Below, piece after piece: positions 8,990-16,593 of a stretch of 64,000 bases of DNA. Source of the DNA: an uncultured Clostridia bacterium (GTDB lineage Bacteria; Bacillota; Clostridia; Christensenellales; Borkfalkiaceae). The stretch lies in the NCBI GenBank assembly GCA_934247225.1, contig CAKQJE010000002.1, positions 124,001 through 188,000 of the forward strand, in the 5' to 3' direction. The first letter of the stretch is position 1. The number at the start of each line of letters is the position of its first letter. A model generated the notes under the pieces. That model saw only the letters and a program-made list of their open reading frames with translations, was not told the DNA's origin and did not search any database. The translations under genes were made by a program, and so were the position numbers.

Positions 8990-9104
8990 ACGAGTACGGA
9001 CGGTTCGAGTTTGTCCTCGGCGGGTTTTCCGTCCTCGCCAACTACAATTTCCTTTTCCTTAAATTTGCGACGGGGTTTAAGCCACCTCGTTGTATGCGGA
9101 ATCG

Positions 9105-9368
9105 CTATGTGATGCGAGCCGTCGTAATATACCTTTGCTTTTTCATAAGATATATGAGAATCCGCAGCTCTCTTTCGCTGAATTTTTCTCGTCGTCTTAG
9201 CCTTAATACAATGTCATCGGGCGTTGTTGCTAATCTTTCGGCTATGTATTCGAGGGTATATCCGCTTTGTCTGAGCCATGCAAAGAAAGCGTTGATTCGG
9301 AGCGAATACCCGTCGTGCGAAACGAGCTCATTAAATTCTTCTTTCTTCGGATAAATATCCTGCTTCAA
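9105..9368 (-). CDS. Small helix-turn-helix protein
   Basis: An 87-residue protein starting with TTG at 9368, supported by GGAGG 8 bases upstream. Residues about 37-58 (SGYTLEYIAERLATTPDDIVLRL) look like an HTH, and the tail is basic. It follows the 91-codon neighbour by 14 bases and belongs to the same short operon. The DNA target is unknown; a role in control of the accessory element is inferred from position. Confidence 0.6.
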   Translation of the reverse strand: MKQDIYPKKEEFNELVSHDGYSLRINAFFAWLRQSGYTLEYIAERLATTPDDIVLRLRRREKFSERELRILIYLMKKQRYITTARIT

Positions 9369-9382
9369 AACACTTTCCTCCG

Positions 9383-9628
9383 TTAAAACTCTTCCGTTAT
9401 TTCTCGGTATCTCTCTTGTTCGTCGGACTCGAATTTAATAAAGTCCGCGGCATCCGACATACCAACTTCCCAACAAATTTGCGTGAACATTTCTTTGCTT
9501 ATGGGAACTTGTTTTTTATATTTTCTGTATGCATTGACATTGCCGCCCAAATAATCAAAAAGTTCTTCGGCACTTTCATAGCCTTGCTCTTGCGCATATT
9601 TTTCAAATTCGTCTTTTATGAGTTTCAT
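9383..9628 (-). CDS. Small acidic protein with possible HTH
   Basis: An 81-residue protein. The ATG at 9628 is preferred to 9658 because AAGGAGA lies 7 bases upstream. The region VNAYRKYKKQVPISKEMFTQICWEVGMSDAADF resembles a short HTH of accessory elements, and the tail is acidic (DEQERYREITEEF). No specific family was recognised. It is co-transcribed with the HTH gene downstream. Confidence 0.6.
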   Translation of the reverse strand: MKLIKDEFEKYAQEQGYESAEELFDYLGGNVNAYRKYKKQVPISKEMFTQICWEVGMSDAADFIKFESDEQERYREITEEF

Positions 9629-9721
9629 TGATTCGTCTCCTTGATGAAGGCGTTTCAACTAACCCCTTCACTTAACCAAGGACACGAAATTTCAAAATAT
9701 AAACGTTTGCCTAAAAATTTT

Positions 9722-10228
9722 TTAATATTTTTTTAGATTCCTTATTGCCCTATCCAAAGTAACAGAAATTGCTGGCTGAGAAACATTCAATTCAACCGCG
9801 ACTTCTTCTTGCTTTTTCCCTTCAAAAAATATTTTTTTTATTACTATTTGCTGTTTAAGCGCGAGCAAAAAGATTGCCTTATATAATTTCTCTTTCTCTT
9901 CATTTCGCGTTTCTTCTTCTATGTATTTAGTTTCAACGTCCTGATTAGGATCTTCCAAGTCAACCCCGTCTTCCGACATTCTGTCTAATGACAACTTATT
10001 GCCAAGCGCATTGTTTCCTGATTGATAATACGGACAACTTTCGCAACTATCTTTACACCGAATGTAATGCCCGCCGTTTTTACTTATACGGTTACACTTC
10101 CATTCCCTGCGTTTTCTGCGCTGCTCGGCTCTTATTGGTCTGATATACGCACGATATACCTCTTCGCTTACCTCTACTTCTTCGCCTCTGACTTTGATGA
10201 TGTACTTCTTTGCATTGTTTTCTGTCAT
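9722..10228 (-). CDS. Sigma-70 region 4-type protein of mobile elements
   Basis: A 168-residue protein with an N-terminal domain carrying four Cys (KCNRISKNGGHYIRCKDSCESCPYY), a plausible zinc site. A C-terminal sigma region 4-like HTH follows (ALKQQIVIKKIFFEG, then KKQEEVAVELNVSQPAISVT). Proteins of this build are common in clostridial integrative elements. They may act as accessory sigma factors or DNA-binding regulators, but region 2 is absent. The start at 10228 has GGAGG 8-9 bases upstream. The leader upstream holds two tandem hairpin terminators. Confidence 0.7.
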   Translation of the reverse strand: MTENNAKKYIIKVRGEEVEVSEEVYRAYIRPIRAEQRRKRREWKCNRISKNGGHYIRCKDSCESCPYYQSGNNALGNKLSLDRMSEDGVDLEDPNQDVETKYIEEETRNEEKEKLYKAIFLLALKQQIVIKKIFFEGKKQEEVAVELNVSQPAISVTLDRAIRNLKKY

Positions 10229-10300
10229 TTTTTGAAATCCTCCGATTTTTGATTTTTTGTAAAAACCGCAATCGGACAGATTTCTGCCCCAACGAAAAAA

Positions 10301-10336
10301 GCCCGACTGCGAGGTGTAAAATCCTCACAATCGGGC
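10301..10336 (-). terminator. Promoter-proximal intrinsic terminator (second of two)
   Basis: A GC-rich stem (GCCCGA with TCGGGC, plus inner TG/CA and GAG/CTC pairs) is followed on the minus strand by TTTTTTC. It lies 73 bases before the start of the sigma-like gene. Its loop (10316-10325) is exactly complementary to the loop of the preceding hairpin. Confidence 0.65.
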
Positions 10337-10357
10337 ATAAAAAGGCATCAAAAAAGA

Positions 10358-10411
10358 AGCCTGACAAATAGACTAACCCTATGCTTTCAGGATTTTACTA
10401 TCTGTCAGGCT
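10358..10411 (-). terminator. Intrinsic terminator (first of two), loop complementary to the next
   Basis: A 9-bp stem (10358-10366 with 10403-10411) is extended by ATAG/CTAT and followed on the minus strand by TTCTTTTTT. It lies about 107 bases after the zinc-ribbon gene. Loop bases 10389-10398 are exactly complementary to 10316-10325, so the two hairpins could kiss or refold. Confidence 0.65.
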
Positions 10412-10517
10412 CCTCTTAACTTTTTAATAAGTCCAGCCTCATAACAAGATGTCAGAAAAGAAATACAACGGCACTTCTTTCCCCACTGTATTATTTAGTT
10501 TTTGAGTTTGAATAAAT

Positions 10518-10709
10518 TCAGGCGTGTTGCTTTAGTTTCGCAGAAACTTCTGCAGGCGTAAAGATCGGCTTTTTGCTGATATGTATATCATCTTCTTCGA
10601 TGATAACGGAAGCAAACTCTCCGCACTTCGGACACTCCATTTCCACTTTCGTTCCGTTCTCGCCTTTGCACAGGCGACGACCGCATTTCGGACACATTGC
10701 GTATTTCAT
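10518..10709 (-). CDS. Small zinc-ribbon protein, Com-like
   Basis: A 63-residue protein with two CxxC knuckles (CPKCGRRLC and MECPKCGEF), diagnostic of a zinc ribbon. ATG at 10709 is chosen because AAGGAGG lies 8 bases upstream. Size and layout resemble the Com-type small regulators of phages and integrative elements (family resemblance, not proven). The C-terminal half (KKPIFTPAEVSAKLKQHA) is unrelated to the ribbon. The 127 bases upstream hold only a possible 23-codon reading frame ending about 24 bases before this start. Confidence 0.65.
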   Translation of the reverse strand: MKYAMCPKCGRRLCKGENGTKVEMECPKCGEFASVIIEEDDIHISKKPIFTPAEVSAKLKQHA

Positions 10710-10860
10710 TAAATACAACCTCCTTAATCCCATTTTACAAATAATTTGAATTTATCTAACTGCCATGGTATGGTCGGGATAACTCCTGTACAACAGTCAA
10801 ACATCATTTGTAATCCATTTATATCTCTGCGTTTTGGGGGAGAAAACGCTTGATACCTAA

Positions 10861-11460
10861 TCAAACATACATTTTGATACAGCTTACCAACACACCTTGA
10901 ATTTCACAATTTTTAACGATAATGTCATCCATTGTTTTGTTTTCAGGATGTAAAATGATTTTACCGTTTTTCTTGTAAAATCTTTTTAGCGTTGTTTCGC
11001 CGTTTATCATTGCTACGACAATCTCGCCGTTTTCTGCCGTATTTTGTTGCCGAATAACAACAAGATCTCCGTTATGTATATCCGCTTCCACCATACTATC
11101 GCCTTTTGCATGAAGAAGAAATAAATTGCCCGCTCCGAAAATCGTTCTCGGCAAAGCTACGCTTTCTTCTATGTTTTCCATCGCGTCAACAGGTTGTCCG
11201 CAAGCAATCGTTCCGACTAGAGGTGCAATCTCCATTCCGCTCGGCTTCAGCTTCGGCGGCACGGAGATATTGCCGATTCTCGTCCTTTCGATTCGTCCCT
11301 CTCTTTCAAGCGCCAAAACGTATCTCTGTGCAAGATTGAGAGAACTCATTCCCACGCCGTGCATAATCTGACGGTAGCTCGGTGATTTTCCGTTCTTCTT
11401 CTGATATTCGGTGATATAGTTTTCCACCCGTTCCAATGTGTTCGGATTCAGCGTTCTCAT
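10861..11460 (-). CDS. lexA: LexA-type SOS repressor (S24 peptidase)
   Basis: A 199-residue repressor with an N-terminal winged HTH (about 1-65, GKSPSYRQIMHGVGMSS) and a C-terminal S24 autoprotease. The catalytic pair is Ser122 in KGDSMVEADI and Lys159 in GETTLKRFYK. The self-cleavage site reads VGTIACGQP, so the bond would be Cys87-Gly88 rather than the usual Ala-Gly. It is preceded by a consensus promoter and an inverted repeat between -10 and start, consistent with autoregulation. It may be the host lexA or a copy belonging to the accessory segment, since its neighbours are element-like. No SOS gene is next to it. Confidence 0.85.
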   Translation of the reverse strand: MRTLNPNTLERVENYITEYQKKNGKSPSYRQIMHGVGMSSLNLAQRYVLALEREGRIERTRIGNISVPPKLKPSGMEIAPLVGTIACGQPVDAMENIEESVALPRTIFGAGNLFLLHAKGDSMVEADIHNGDLVVIRQQNTAENGEIVVAMINGETTLKRFYKKNGKIILHPENKTMDDIIVKNCEIQGVLVSCIKMYV

Positions 11461-11484
11461 TGGTTTGTCCTCTTTTCTCTAATA

Positions 11485-11501
11485 TTGAACTCTGTGTTCA
11501 A
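11485..11501. promoter_or_regulatory. Inverted-repeat operator upstream of lexA
   Basis: TTGAAC-5-GTTCAA is a perfect 6-bp dyad just downstream of the lexA -10. The Gram-positive SOS box is GAAC-4-GTTC, so the centre here is one base longer than canonical. Confidence 0.6.
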
Positions 11502-11517
11502 CTTAGTTTGTGAGCGT

Positions 11518-11546
11518 ATTATACCATTCCTTTTTGATTATTTCAA
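11518..11546 (-). promoter_or_regulatory. Sigma-A promoter of lexA
   Basis: On the minus strand TTGAAA (11546-11541), a 17-base spacer and TATAAT (11523-11518). Transcription should begin near 11511, just upstream of the dyad operator. Confidence 0.8.
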
Positions 11547-11642
11547 CTTTTCAGTTCCAAAAATTTGGCATTGAAAGATTTTTTTATGAATTTTTTTCAA
11601 AAAAATTTGCTCCCACCGAAGTGAGAGCATCTTTTTTACGGG

Positions 11643-12620
11643 CTAATATACTTCTTTTATCTTTGCTACAAAGTCTGAAAACTCCTCAAGCACCTTTTCG
11701 GGAGCTTTGATTTTGACCTTTCCCTGCGTTCCGACGATCCACGCAAAGAACGTTTTCGATACTTGAACGGCTACGTCAACCGTATATGTATCGTCATCAA
11801 TCTTTCTGATTCGTATATCGTCCCCGAAACGGTCGAACATATCCGAAAGAATGTTTGGCGTAAAAAGAAGGGTTACTTTTTGCGTTTCTCCGCCGAACAT
11901 TGAAAACACCTGCTTTCGGTATTCTTCCGTATTGAACAACTCGTATTCCGGGTGCGGTTCGCGCTCCGCTTCTTCGACCTTTACGTTCTCCATTTTGTCA
12001 AGGCGGTACGTTACCATATCGTCGTGTCCGTTTGAGAAACACAACATGTAATAATTATCTCTGTTCCACACCATAAACGCAGGATTGACCGTATATCTGT
12101 CGCCGTTCTTTCGATAGACTTTTTTGTGCTTCTCGTCATAGTTGAAATACAAGAAAGAGATTTACTTGTTTTCTTCTATTCCGCGCTCTATGGCATCCAC
12201 GTTGTAAATCAGAGACGAACTTCCTTTTCTGCTTTTATCCAACGAGATAATATGTTTCGACAGATTCTCCGCCTGATGGGAACACAGCGTACCTGACAAT
12301 TTTTCAATCATTATATTTTTCTGCGTAGAAGTCAGTTTGGACGCCTTGATGACGTCTGCAAGCATAACCACTTCCGCCGTTTCAAGCGGACGGCTTACGA
12401 CGTAATAATAGTAATACTTTTTCTTATAGGATAAAACCTCATAGCCGTATTTATTTAATGCCGCCACGTCCGTTGCAACCACTTTGCGCATTACGCTGAT
12501 TCCGCGTTTTGCAAGTTCTTCGCGTATTTCATCTGCGTTCATCGCATGATTTTCATCGGTATTTTTGCACAGAATATCCCATAGAACAAGCAATTTGATT
12601 TTATTTGTATCGTTTGTCAT
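11643..12620 (-). pseudogene. WYL-domain transcriptional regulator interrupted by in-frame TAA
   Basis: A single reading frame from ATG 12620 (AGGAGA upstream) to 11643 encodes an N-terminal HTH (about 1-60) and a WYL ligand-sensing domain. It is cut by one TAA at codon 153 (12162-12164). The residues on both sides join naturally: ERGIEENK, stop, ISFLYFNYDEKHKK matches the family pattern at the start of the WYL fold, where the stop replaces a Lys or Gln codon. Length without the stop is about 325, normal for the family. The downstream half has no good start of its own. It could be a true nonsense mutation, a sequencing error, or read-through. If broken, the N-terminal 152-residue HTH part could still be made. 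Confidence 0.8.
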
Positions 12621-12772
12621 AAGCCATTCTCCTATAAAGCAGATGGTTGGGACGCATCAGAATATAAAAAATAATTCTTTAATTATATCATATTTTTCGC
12701 GCTATTCTATTTATACAAAGAAATTCGGTGAAAAAGGCTTATCTCACGGGAAAAGAGCATTATGTTTTGCTA

Positions 12773-13381
12773 TTATACCGGGTGCTTGATATTTGAATTA
12801 CGAACGTCTTTTCTTTCGATCTGCCTCGATTTGGCCTTTTCAATCTGTTTATCCGTCGTTTTCATTGTAAATCTGGTGAACTCCAAAAGATTTGTGGTAT
12901 TGGTTCCCGTGTTTATAAGGTCGCTGACGTCATATTTTCTGTATGTCAGTTCGTTAATTATCGGAACAAAGATGAACGTTGTTTCCTCCGTTTCGGTAAA
13001 CGTCAGAACGGGTGCGTCGTCAATAAGTTTGTATTGCGGCAGTAAAAATCCCGAGACGCATACGCTTTTCACAACGTCGGGTTCGTCTTCTTTGTATGCG
13101 ACCGTGTAAGTTACAGAATACGAGGATTCCTCTCCTTCCTCGGGTTTTATAATGACTTTTCCCGTATTGTCGTTATACATCACGAGAATATAATAATCGT
13201 ACTTGCCCGCAAAATTATAGATTTCGTCTACGGATGACACCACTACGTATTTATAAAACATTCTTTCCATTCCGTAGATACCGGTCACGTCTTTCGAAGA
13301 TTCTCCCGAACAACCCGTCATTGCCGGCGAAAGAGTTAACAGCGTTACGATAAACATAATAAATGATACGAATTTTTTCAT
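12773..13381 (-). CDS. Uncharacterised small lipoprotein
   Basis: About 202 residues from ATG 13381. The N-terminus has a lipoprotein signal (MKKFVSFIMFIVTLL, lipobox AMTGC). The mature part has alternating beta-strand-like segments (YDYYILVMYNDNTGKVIIKPEE, TFTETEETTFIFVPI) and a basic Lys/Arg-rich C-terminus. No family was recognised. The promoter is so close that the mRNA should be leaderless. It stands alone between the WYL regulator and the end of the glycan locus. Confidence 0.7.
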   Translation of the reverse strand: MKKFVSFIMFIVTLLTLSPAMTGCSGESSKDVTGIYGMERMFYKYVVVSSVDEIYNFAGKYDYYILVMYNDNTGKVIIKPEEGEESSYSVTYTVAYKEDEPDVVKSVCVSGFLLPQYKLIDDAPVLTFTETEETTFIFVPIINELTYRKYDVSDLINTGTNTTNLLEFTRFTMKTTDKQIEKAKSRQIERKDVRNSNIKHPV

Positions 13382-13387
13382 AACAAT

Positions 13388-13416
13388 ATTATATACCATT
13401 TGATTTTATTTTTCAA
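13388..13416 (-). promoter_or_regulatory. Consensus promoter placing the start at the ATG (leaderless)
   Basis: TTGAAA (13416-13411), 17 bases, TATAAT (13393-13388). Seven bases downstream of the -10 is 13381, the A of the start codon. No ribosome binding site is possible between them. Confidence 0.7.
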
Positions 13417-13569
13417 CCCGTGCCGTTTCCGGTATTCTATGCAACACGTTTCAGACTCTGACAAAAACGAAGTTTTGTTACAGACTTCCCCGTTCCAAAA
13501 AAACGTTTTCTATCGTTATGTCTCCAACTCCGCTTTCATACCTTGAATTCCATTCTTTCGATAATAAAT

Positions 13570-14148
13570 TCACTCCGGTTTTTTATCAAAGTCGAGAGTT
13601 AAGTCGTAATCTCCGAGTTTATTTACCTTAAAGCCGTTTTTCTTGTATTCTTCATAGTTGAACGCTTCAAGTTCGTCAATTGCAAGCTTATGGAATTCGT
13701 AGAAATTATGCCACCATTCCCAACCGCTGCCGAGAGAATTTGCAAGATATGCGTCGGCTATATCACAAGCCGTCTGCGGCGCAACGTAAAACGCACCCAT
13801 CGCAAGGACGTTTACGCCGTTTCCTGTTATTGCTCTTATCGCCGCAGGAAGGCTCTCAACAACGCCTGCGTGAACGTGAGGACATTTGCTTGCTGCGATA
13901 TGTATGCCCATACCCGTGCCGCAAAACACGAGCGCACGCTCATAATTGCCCTCGGAAATCTCTGCGCCGACTCGAAGTCCTACTCTGTGGAACATAAGGT
14001 CGGTGTCGTTTGGATCGCTGTCCTTTCTAACGCCTAAATCGAGAATTTTCCATCCTTTCTTTTCGAGGTGTTCTACGACTACCTCTTTGAGCGGAAAACC
14101 CGCAAAATCCGCGCCTACTACTAAATACTTGTCTTTTATCGTTTTCAT
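13570..14148 (-). CDS. RpiB/LacA/LacB family sugar-phosphate isomerase
   Basis: A 192-residue cytosolic isomerase that interconverts aldose and ketose phosphates. The family landmarks are the N-terminal VVGADFAGFPLKE, the catalytic-Cys loop VFCGTGMGIHIAASK and the later GNGVNVLAMGAF. RpiB proteins are about 150 residues, and the extra C-terminal 40 (GWEWWHNFYEF onward) resembles longer LacA/B-like members. It is the last gene of the long glycan locus, 22 bases after an MFS permease, and probably handles a phosphorylated sugar released by the upstream enzymes. Whether it acts on ribose-5-P, galactose-6-P or another sugar is not decidable here. Confidence 0.9.
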   Translation of the reverse strand: MKTIKDKYLVVGADFAGFPLKEVVVEHLEKKGWKILDLGVRKDSDPNDTDLMFHRVGLRVGAEISEGNYERALVFCGTGMGIHIAASKCPHVHAGVVESLPAAIRAITGNGVNVLAMGAFYVAPQTACDIADAYLANSLGSGWEWWHNFYEFHKLAIDELEAFNYEEYKKNGFKVNKLGDYDLTLDFDKKPE

Positions 14149-14170
14149 TCTATTACTCCTTACTTTTTTA

Positions 14171-15361
14171 TTATTGTTGTTTTTTCAAAACCATTCCGAG
14201 CCAGATCGAAGATATAAGGCTGCATACCGCACCTATTATCATTATGCCGAACGCGCCTATTACTACGTATAGGCTTTCTATGAAAAAGCCCGGGAGCGCT
14301 TGCCCGAACGTCATAAACAGCATCCGCCAAGCCGTGTATCTCCCGATGTTTTTATAAGGTACACTCTCAAACACCAACACGGGGTGAGCCATGCTTATTA
14401 CGGTTATGGCAACATTCCCTAAAAAGTAAAAAACATAAAAGGTTACTATGCTTTGCCATGCCGATATGAGCGAGAGAAACACACCCGACAAAACACCGGA
14501 TATAATGATCAGATGTTTATGTTTCACCTTTCTGTCAAGGAAAAGATAGGCAAGATTTCCCGCTATTGCGGACAAACTCGTAAATACCGTAAGATATGTC
14601 GCCGTTTCAGTATTAAGCACTCCGTCCCTCAGCCCTATTGCGGCTATAAGTCCGAAAATGCCCATTCCGACGCCTCTTAAAACAGTCGGCGCAATAGCCT
14701 TATAAAACAGCGAATATGTAAAAAACTCTTTTAACCCGACGCTTTCTCTACTTTCTTCAACGCTTATGGTCTTATATGTAGAAGTCAGAACTCCGCACGC
14801 TATCCAAAGAAGAGAGCCTATCGAAAAAGCAATGGTCATCACTATTCTGTAATCGAATTTCCCGACGCAATAAGACAGTAAAAGCGATACGCCTATGCTA
14901 ATAACGCCCGACAATATTCCTACAATAGAGCCTATTCTTCCATAATCGTTAATATCGAAAATAGAATACGGTAATTTATAGCTGAAAACATTATGTATAC
15001 CGAGAGCGAGATTACATATTATACTCACTGCCAGAATAACGCCGTAAATGGAATTTTCGCCGGTAAACAAACCTGTAGAAACGCTGATCAACGCTAAAAA
15101 AATCGACGGAAGCACAAAAAAGCATACGGTAACTATTTTTTTAAGGTTTTTAAACTTGTCCGACGTAAACGCGCACGCCGCCATTGCCGCGACCTGAACT
15201 ATAAGCGTTATCGAGGAATACACTTCCACTTTGCCGTTCGCCACGCCGAACCATATCATAAATGTCTGAACCACCGTTCCCGACGAAATGAGTAAAGCTA
15301 CGGCATGCAATACGGAAACTATGCCGTATTTTACGCAGTTATCTTTTATTTTGTCTGACAT
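14171..15361 (-). CDS. MFS transporter
   Basis: About 396 residues with roughly 12 hydrophobic segments, such as YGIVSVLHAVALLISSGTVV and IVGILSGVISIGVSLLLS. It belongs to the major facilitator superfamily, of the sugar-cation-symporter-like build. I prefer ATG 15361, which lies 4 bases after the stop of the YhcH gene (translational coupling). A GTG at 15409 within the upstream gene is the alternative. Context suggests uptake or export of a mono- or disaccharide handled by the locus. Confidence 0.85.
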   Translation of the reverse strand: MSDKIKDNCVKYGIVSVLHAVALLISSGTVVQTFMIWFGVANGKVEVYSSITLIVQVAAMAACAFTSDKFKNLKKIVTVCFFVLPSIFLALISVSTGLFTGENSIYGVILAVSIICNLALGIHNVFSYKLPYSIFDINDYGRIGSIVGILSGVISIGVSLLLSYCVGKFDYRIVMTIAFSIGSLLWIACGVLTSTYKTISVEESRESVGLKEFFTYSLFYKAIAPTVLRGVGMGIFGLIAAIGLRDGVLNTETATYLTVFTSLSAIAGNLAYLFLDRKVKHKHLIIISGVLSGVFLSLISAWQSIVTFYVFYFLGNVAITVISMAHPVLVFESVPYKNIGRYTAWRMLFMTFGQALPGFFIESLYVVIGAFGIMIIGAVCSLISSIWLGMVLKKQQ

Positions 15362-15365
15362 ACGT

Positions 15366-15812
15366 TTAACATTGTATCTTAAATACAGCCTTTTTAACCT
15401 CTTTTTCACCGTTGCAATTCAAGCCCGGTGCGTGCGGCTCTTCGGGAAGAAAAACGCAAGCTTGTCCGCTACTAAGAGTAAATTTTCTTTCACTTTCCAC
15501 ACTGCAAAGATAATAATCGCCAGCTTCGTCATACTCTTTGATTATCTCATTCGCCTTATCCGCATAGCGTATTTTCTCGCAACCGCTTATTATAAGTTGA
15601 ACATCGGCATACTTTTTGTGAACTTCATATTTGCCGTCAAACTCTTTTGTTCTGTATTCCGAAACGTTTACGAAGTTTTTATCGCTTAAAACGTATCTGC
15701 CTTTTTCTAATAAGGTTAAATCATTTTTGTCTATAAACTCTTGTATCTCTTCTACCGCTCCTTTGGGAAGAATACCGTAACTTTTTAAATCTTTTATATT
15801 ACCGCTCCACAT
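15366..15812 (-). CDS. YhcH/YjgK/YiaL (DUF386) family protein
   Basis: A 148-residue cupin-like protein with the family signature YEVHKKYADVQLIISGCEKI and late metal-binding FLPEEPHAPG. Members are sugar anomerases, and NanQ-type members open N-acetylneuraminate. The ribosome binding site AGGAGAT precedes ATG 15812. Being next to an SGNH esterase, a sialidase-like protein and a NanA/DapA-type aldolase fits amino-sugar or sialic-acid handling, but other sugars are possible. Confidence 0.9.
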   Translation of the reverse strand: MWSGNIKDLKSYGILPKGAVEEIQEFIDKNDLTLLEKGRYVLSDKNFVNVSEYRTKEFDGKYEVHKKYADVQLIISGCEKIRYADKANEIIKEYDEAGDYYLCSVESERKFTLSSGQACVFLPEEPHAPGLNCNGEKEVKKAVFKIQC

Positions 15813-15851
15813 ATAAATCTCCTGTTAAAACGCAAAACATATTGTATATGA

Positions 15852-16577
15852 TTATAATTCAAAAATCGTTTCAACAATCTTTATTGCCGTGTAATAGTGA
15901 AATTGTCTTATAGGGTGATTGTAATAGTTCGCTAAAAGGTCGGTAGTGTCAACTCCACCCTCTTGCATTTTCTTCCACGCGGAATACACGTCGCAGAATT
16001 TTACTCCGCATTTTAAAGCCGTTTCTTTTGCTTTTTCATAATAGAAATCCAAATCTCCGCGATTCTGTATCTCCGCAAAATAAGCGGCGAGATCTTGCTC
16101 CCGTTTCTCTTTTAATTGCGGGCTAACTTTCGTATTCATTATATTCTGAAAAACGAAAACACACTCTGCCCCGAGCGCCTTTACTTTCGCAAAAATACTC
16201 TCTAATGCGTCGGTATAGTTTTTGACCTTACCTCTGCCCTGACAACCGTCGTTAAGTCCAAAACTTACTACGACTAAATCCGGATTAAAAGGCGCAATAT
16301 CCCTTTCAAAACGGTTGCTTCCGTTAGGCGCACTATCTCCGCTTATACCACTGTTTATAACGTTTATCTGAACAGAGGGATAAAGAATATTCAGTATCTC
16401 TTTTACCCTTGTCGGATAGCCGCTTTTTGCGTCGAATACAGTTTGAATCGTGTTGTTTTCGTCAAAGTAGCACTCGAAACAACCTTGCGTTACGCTGTCG
16501 CCCAAAAAGGCGATAGTTACGGGCTTTGCGCCGTAAATATCTTTGTTCTTTAAGTCTAATTTTCTGATCAAGTCCAT
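15852..16577 (-). CDS. SGNH/GDSL-family esterase
   Basis: About 241 residues from ATG 16577 (AGGTGA just upstream; a GTG at 16586 overlaps that site). The SGNH blocks are visible: block I FLGDSVTQG with the nucleophile Ser near residue 33, and block III VVSFGLNDGC. The C-terminal His is probably in YYNHPIRQFHY. There is no signal peptide, so it acts in the cytosol. Such enzymes remove acetyl groups from sugars. It lies between the sialidase-like gene and the YhcH gene in one operon. Confidence 0.85.
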   Translation of the reverse strand: MDLIRKLDLKNKDIYGAKPVTIAFLGDSVTQGCFECYFDENNTIQTVFDAKSGYPTRVKEILNILYPSVQINVINSGISGDSAPNGSNRFERDIAPFNPDLVVVSFGLNDGCQGRGKVKNYTDALESIFAKVKALGAECVFVFQNIMNTKVSPQLKEKREQDLAAYFAEIQNRGDLDFYYEKAKETALKCGVKFCDVYSAWKKMQEGGVDTTDLLANYYNHPIRQFHYYTAIKIVETIFEL

Positions 16578-16593
16578 TTGTCTCACCTAAAAA

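Noticed and set aside
8877..9062. Small plus-strand gene beside rep
   Set aside because: Its recognisable residues (GFGWGFYRL) come from the inverted repeat of the rep-side sequence; there is no ribosome binding site.
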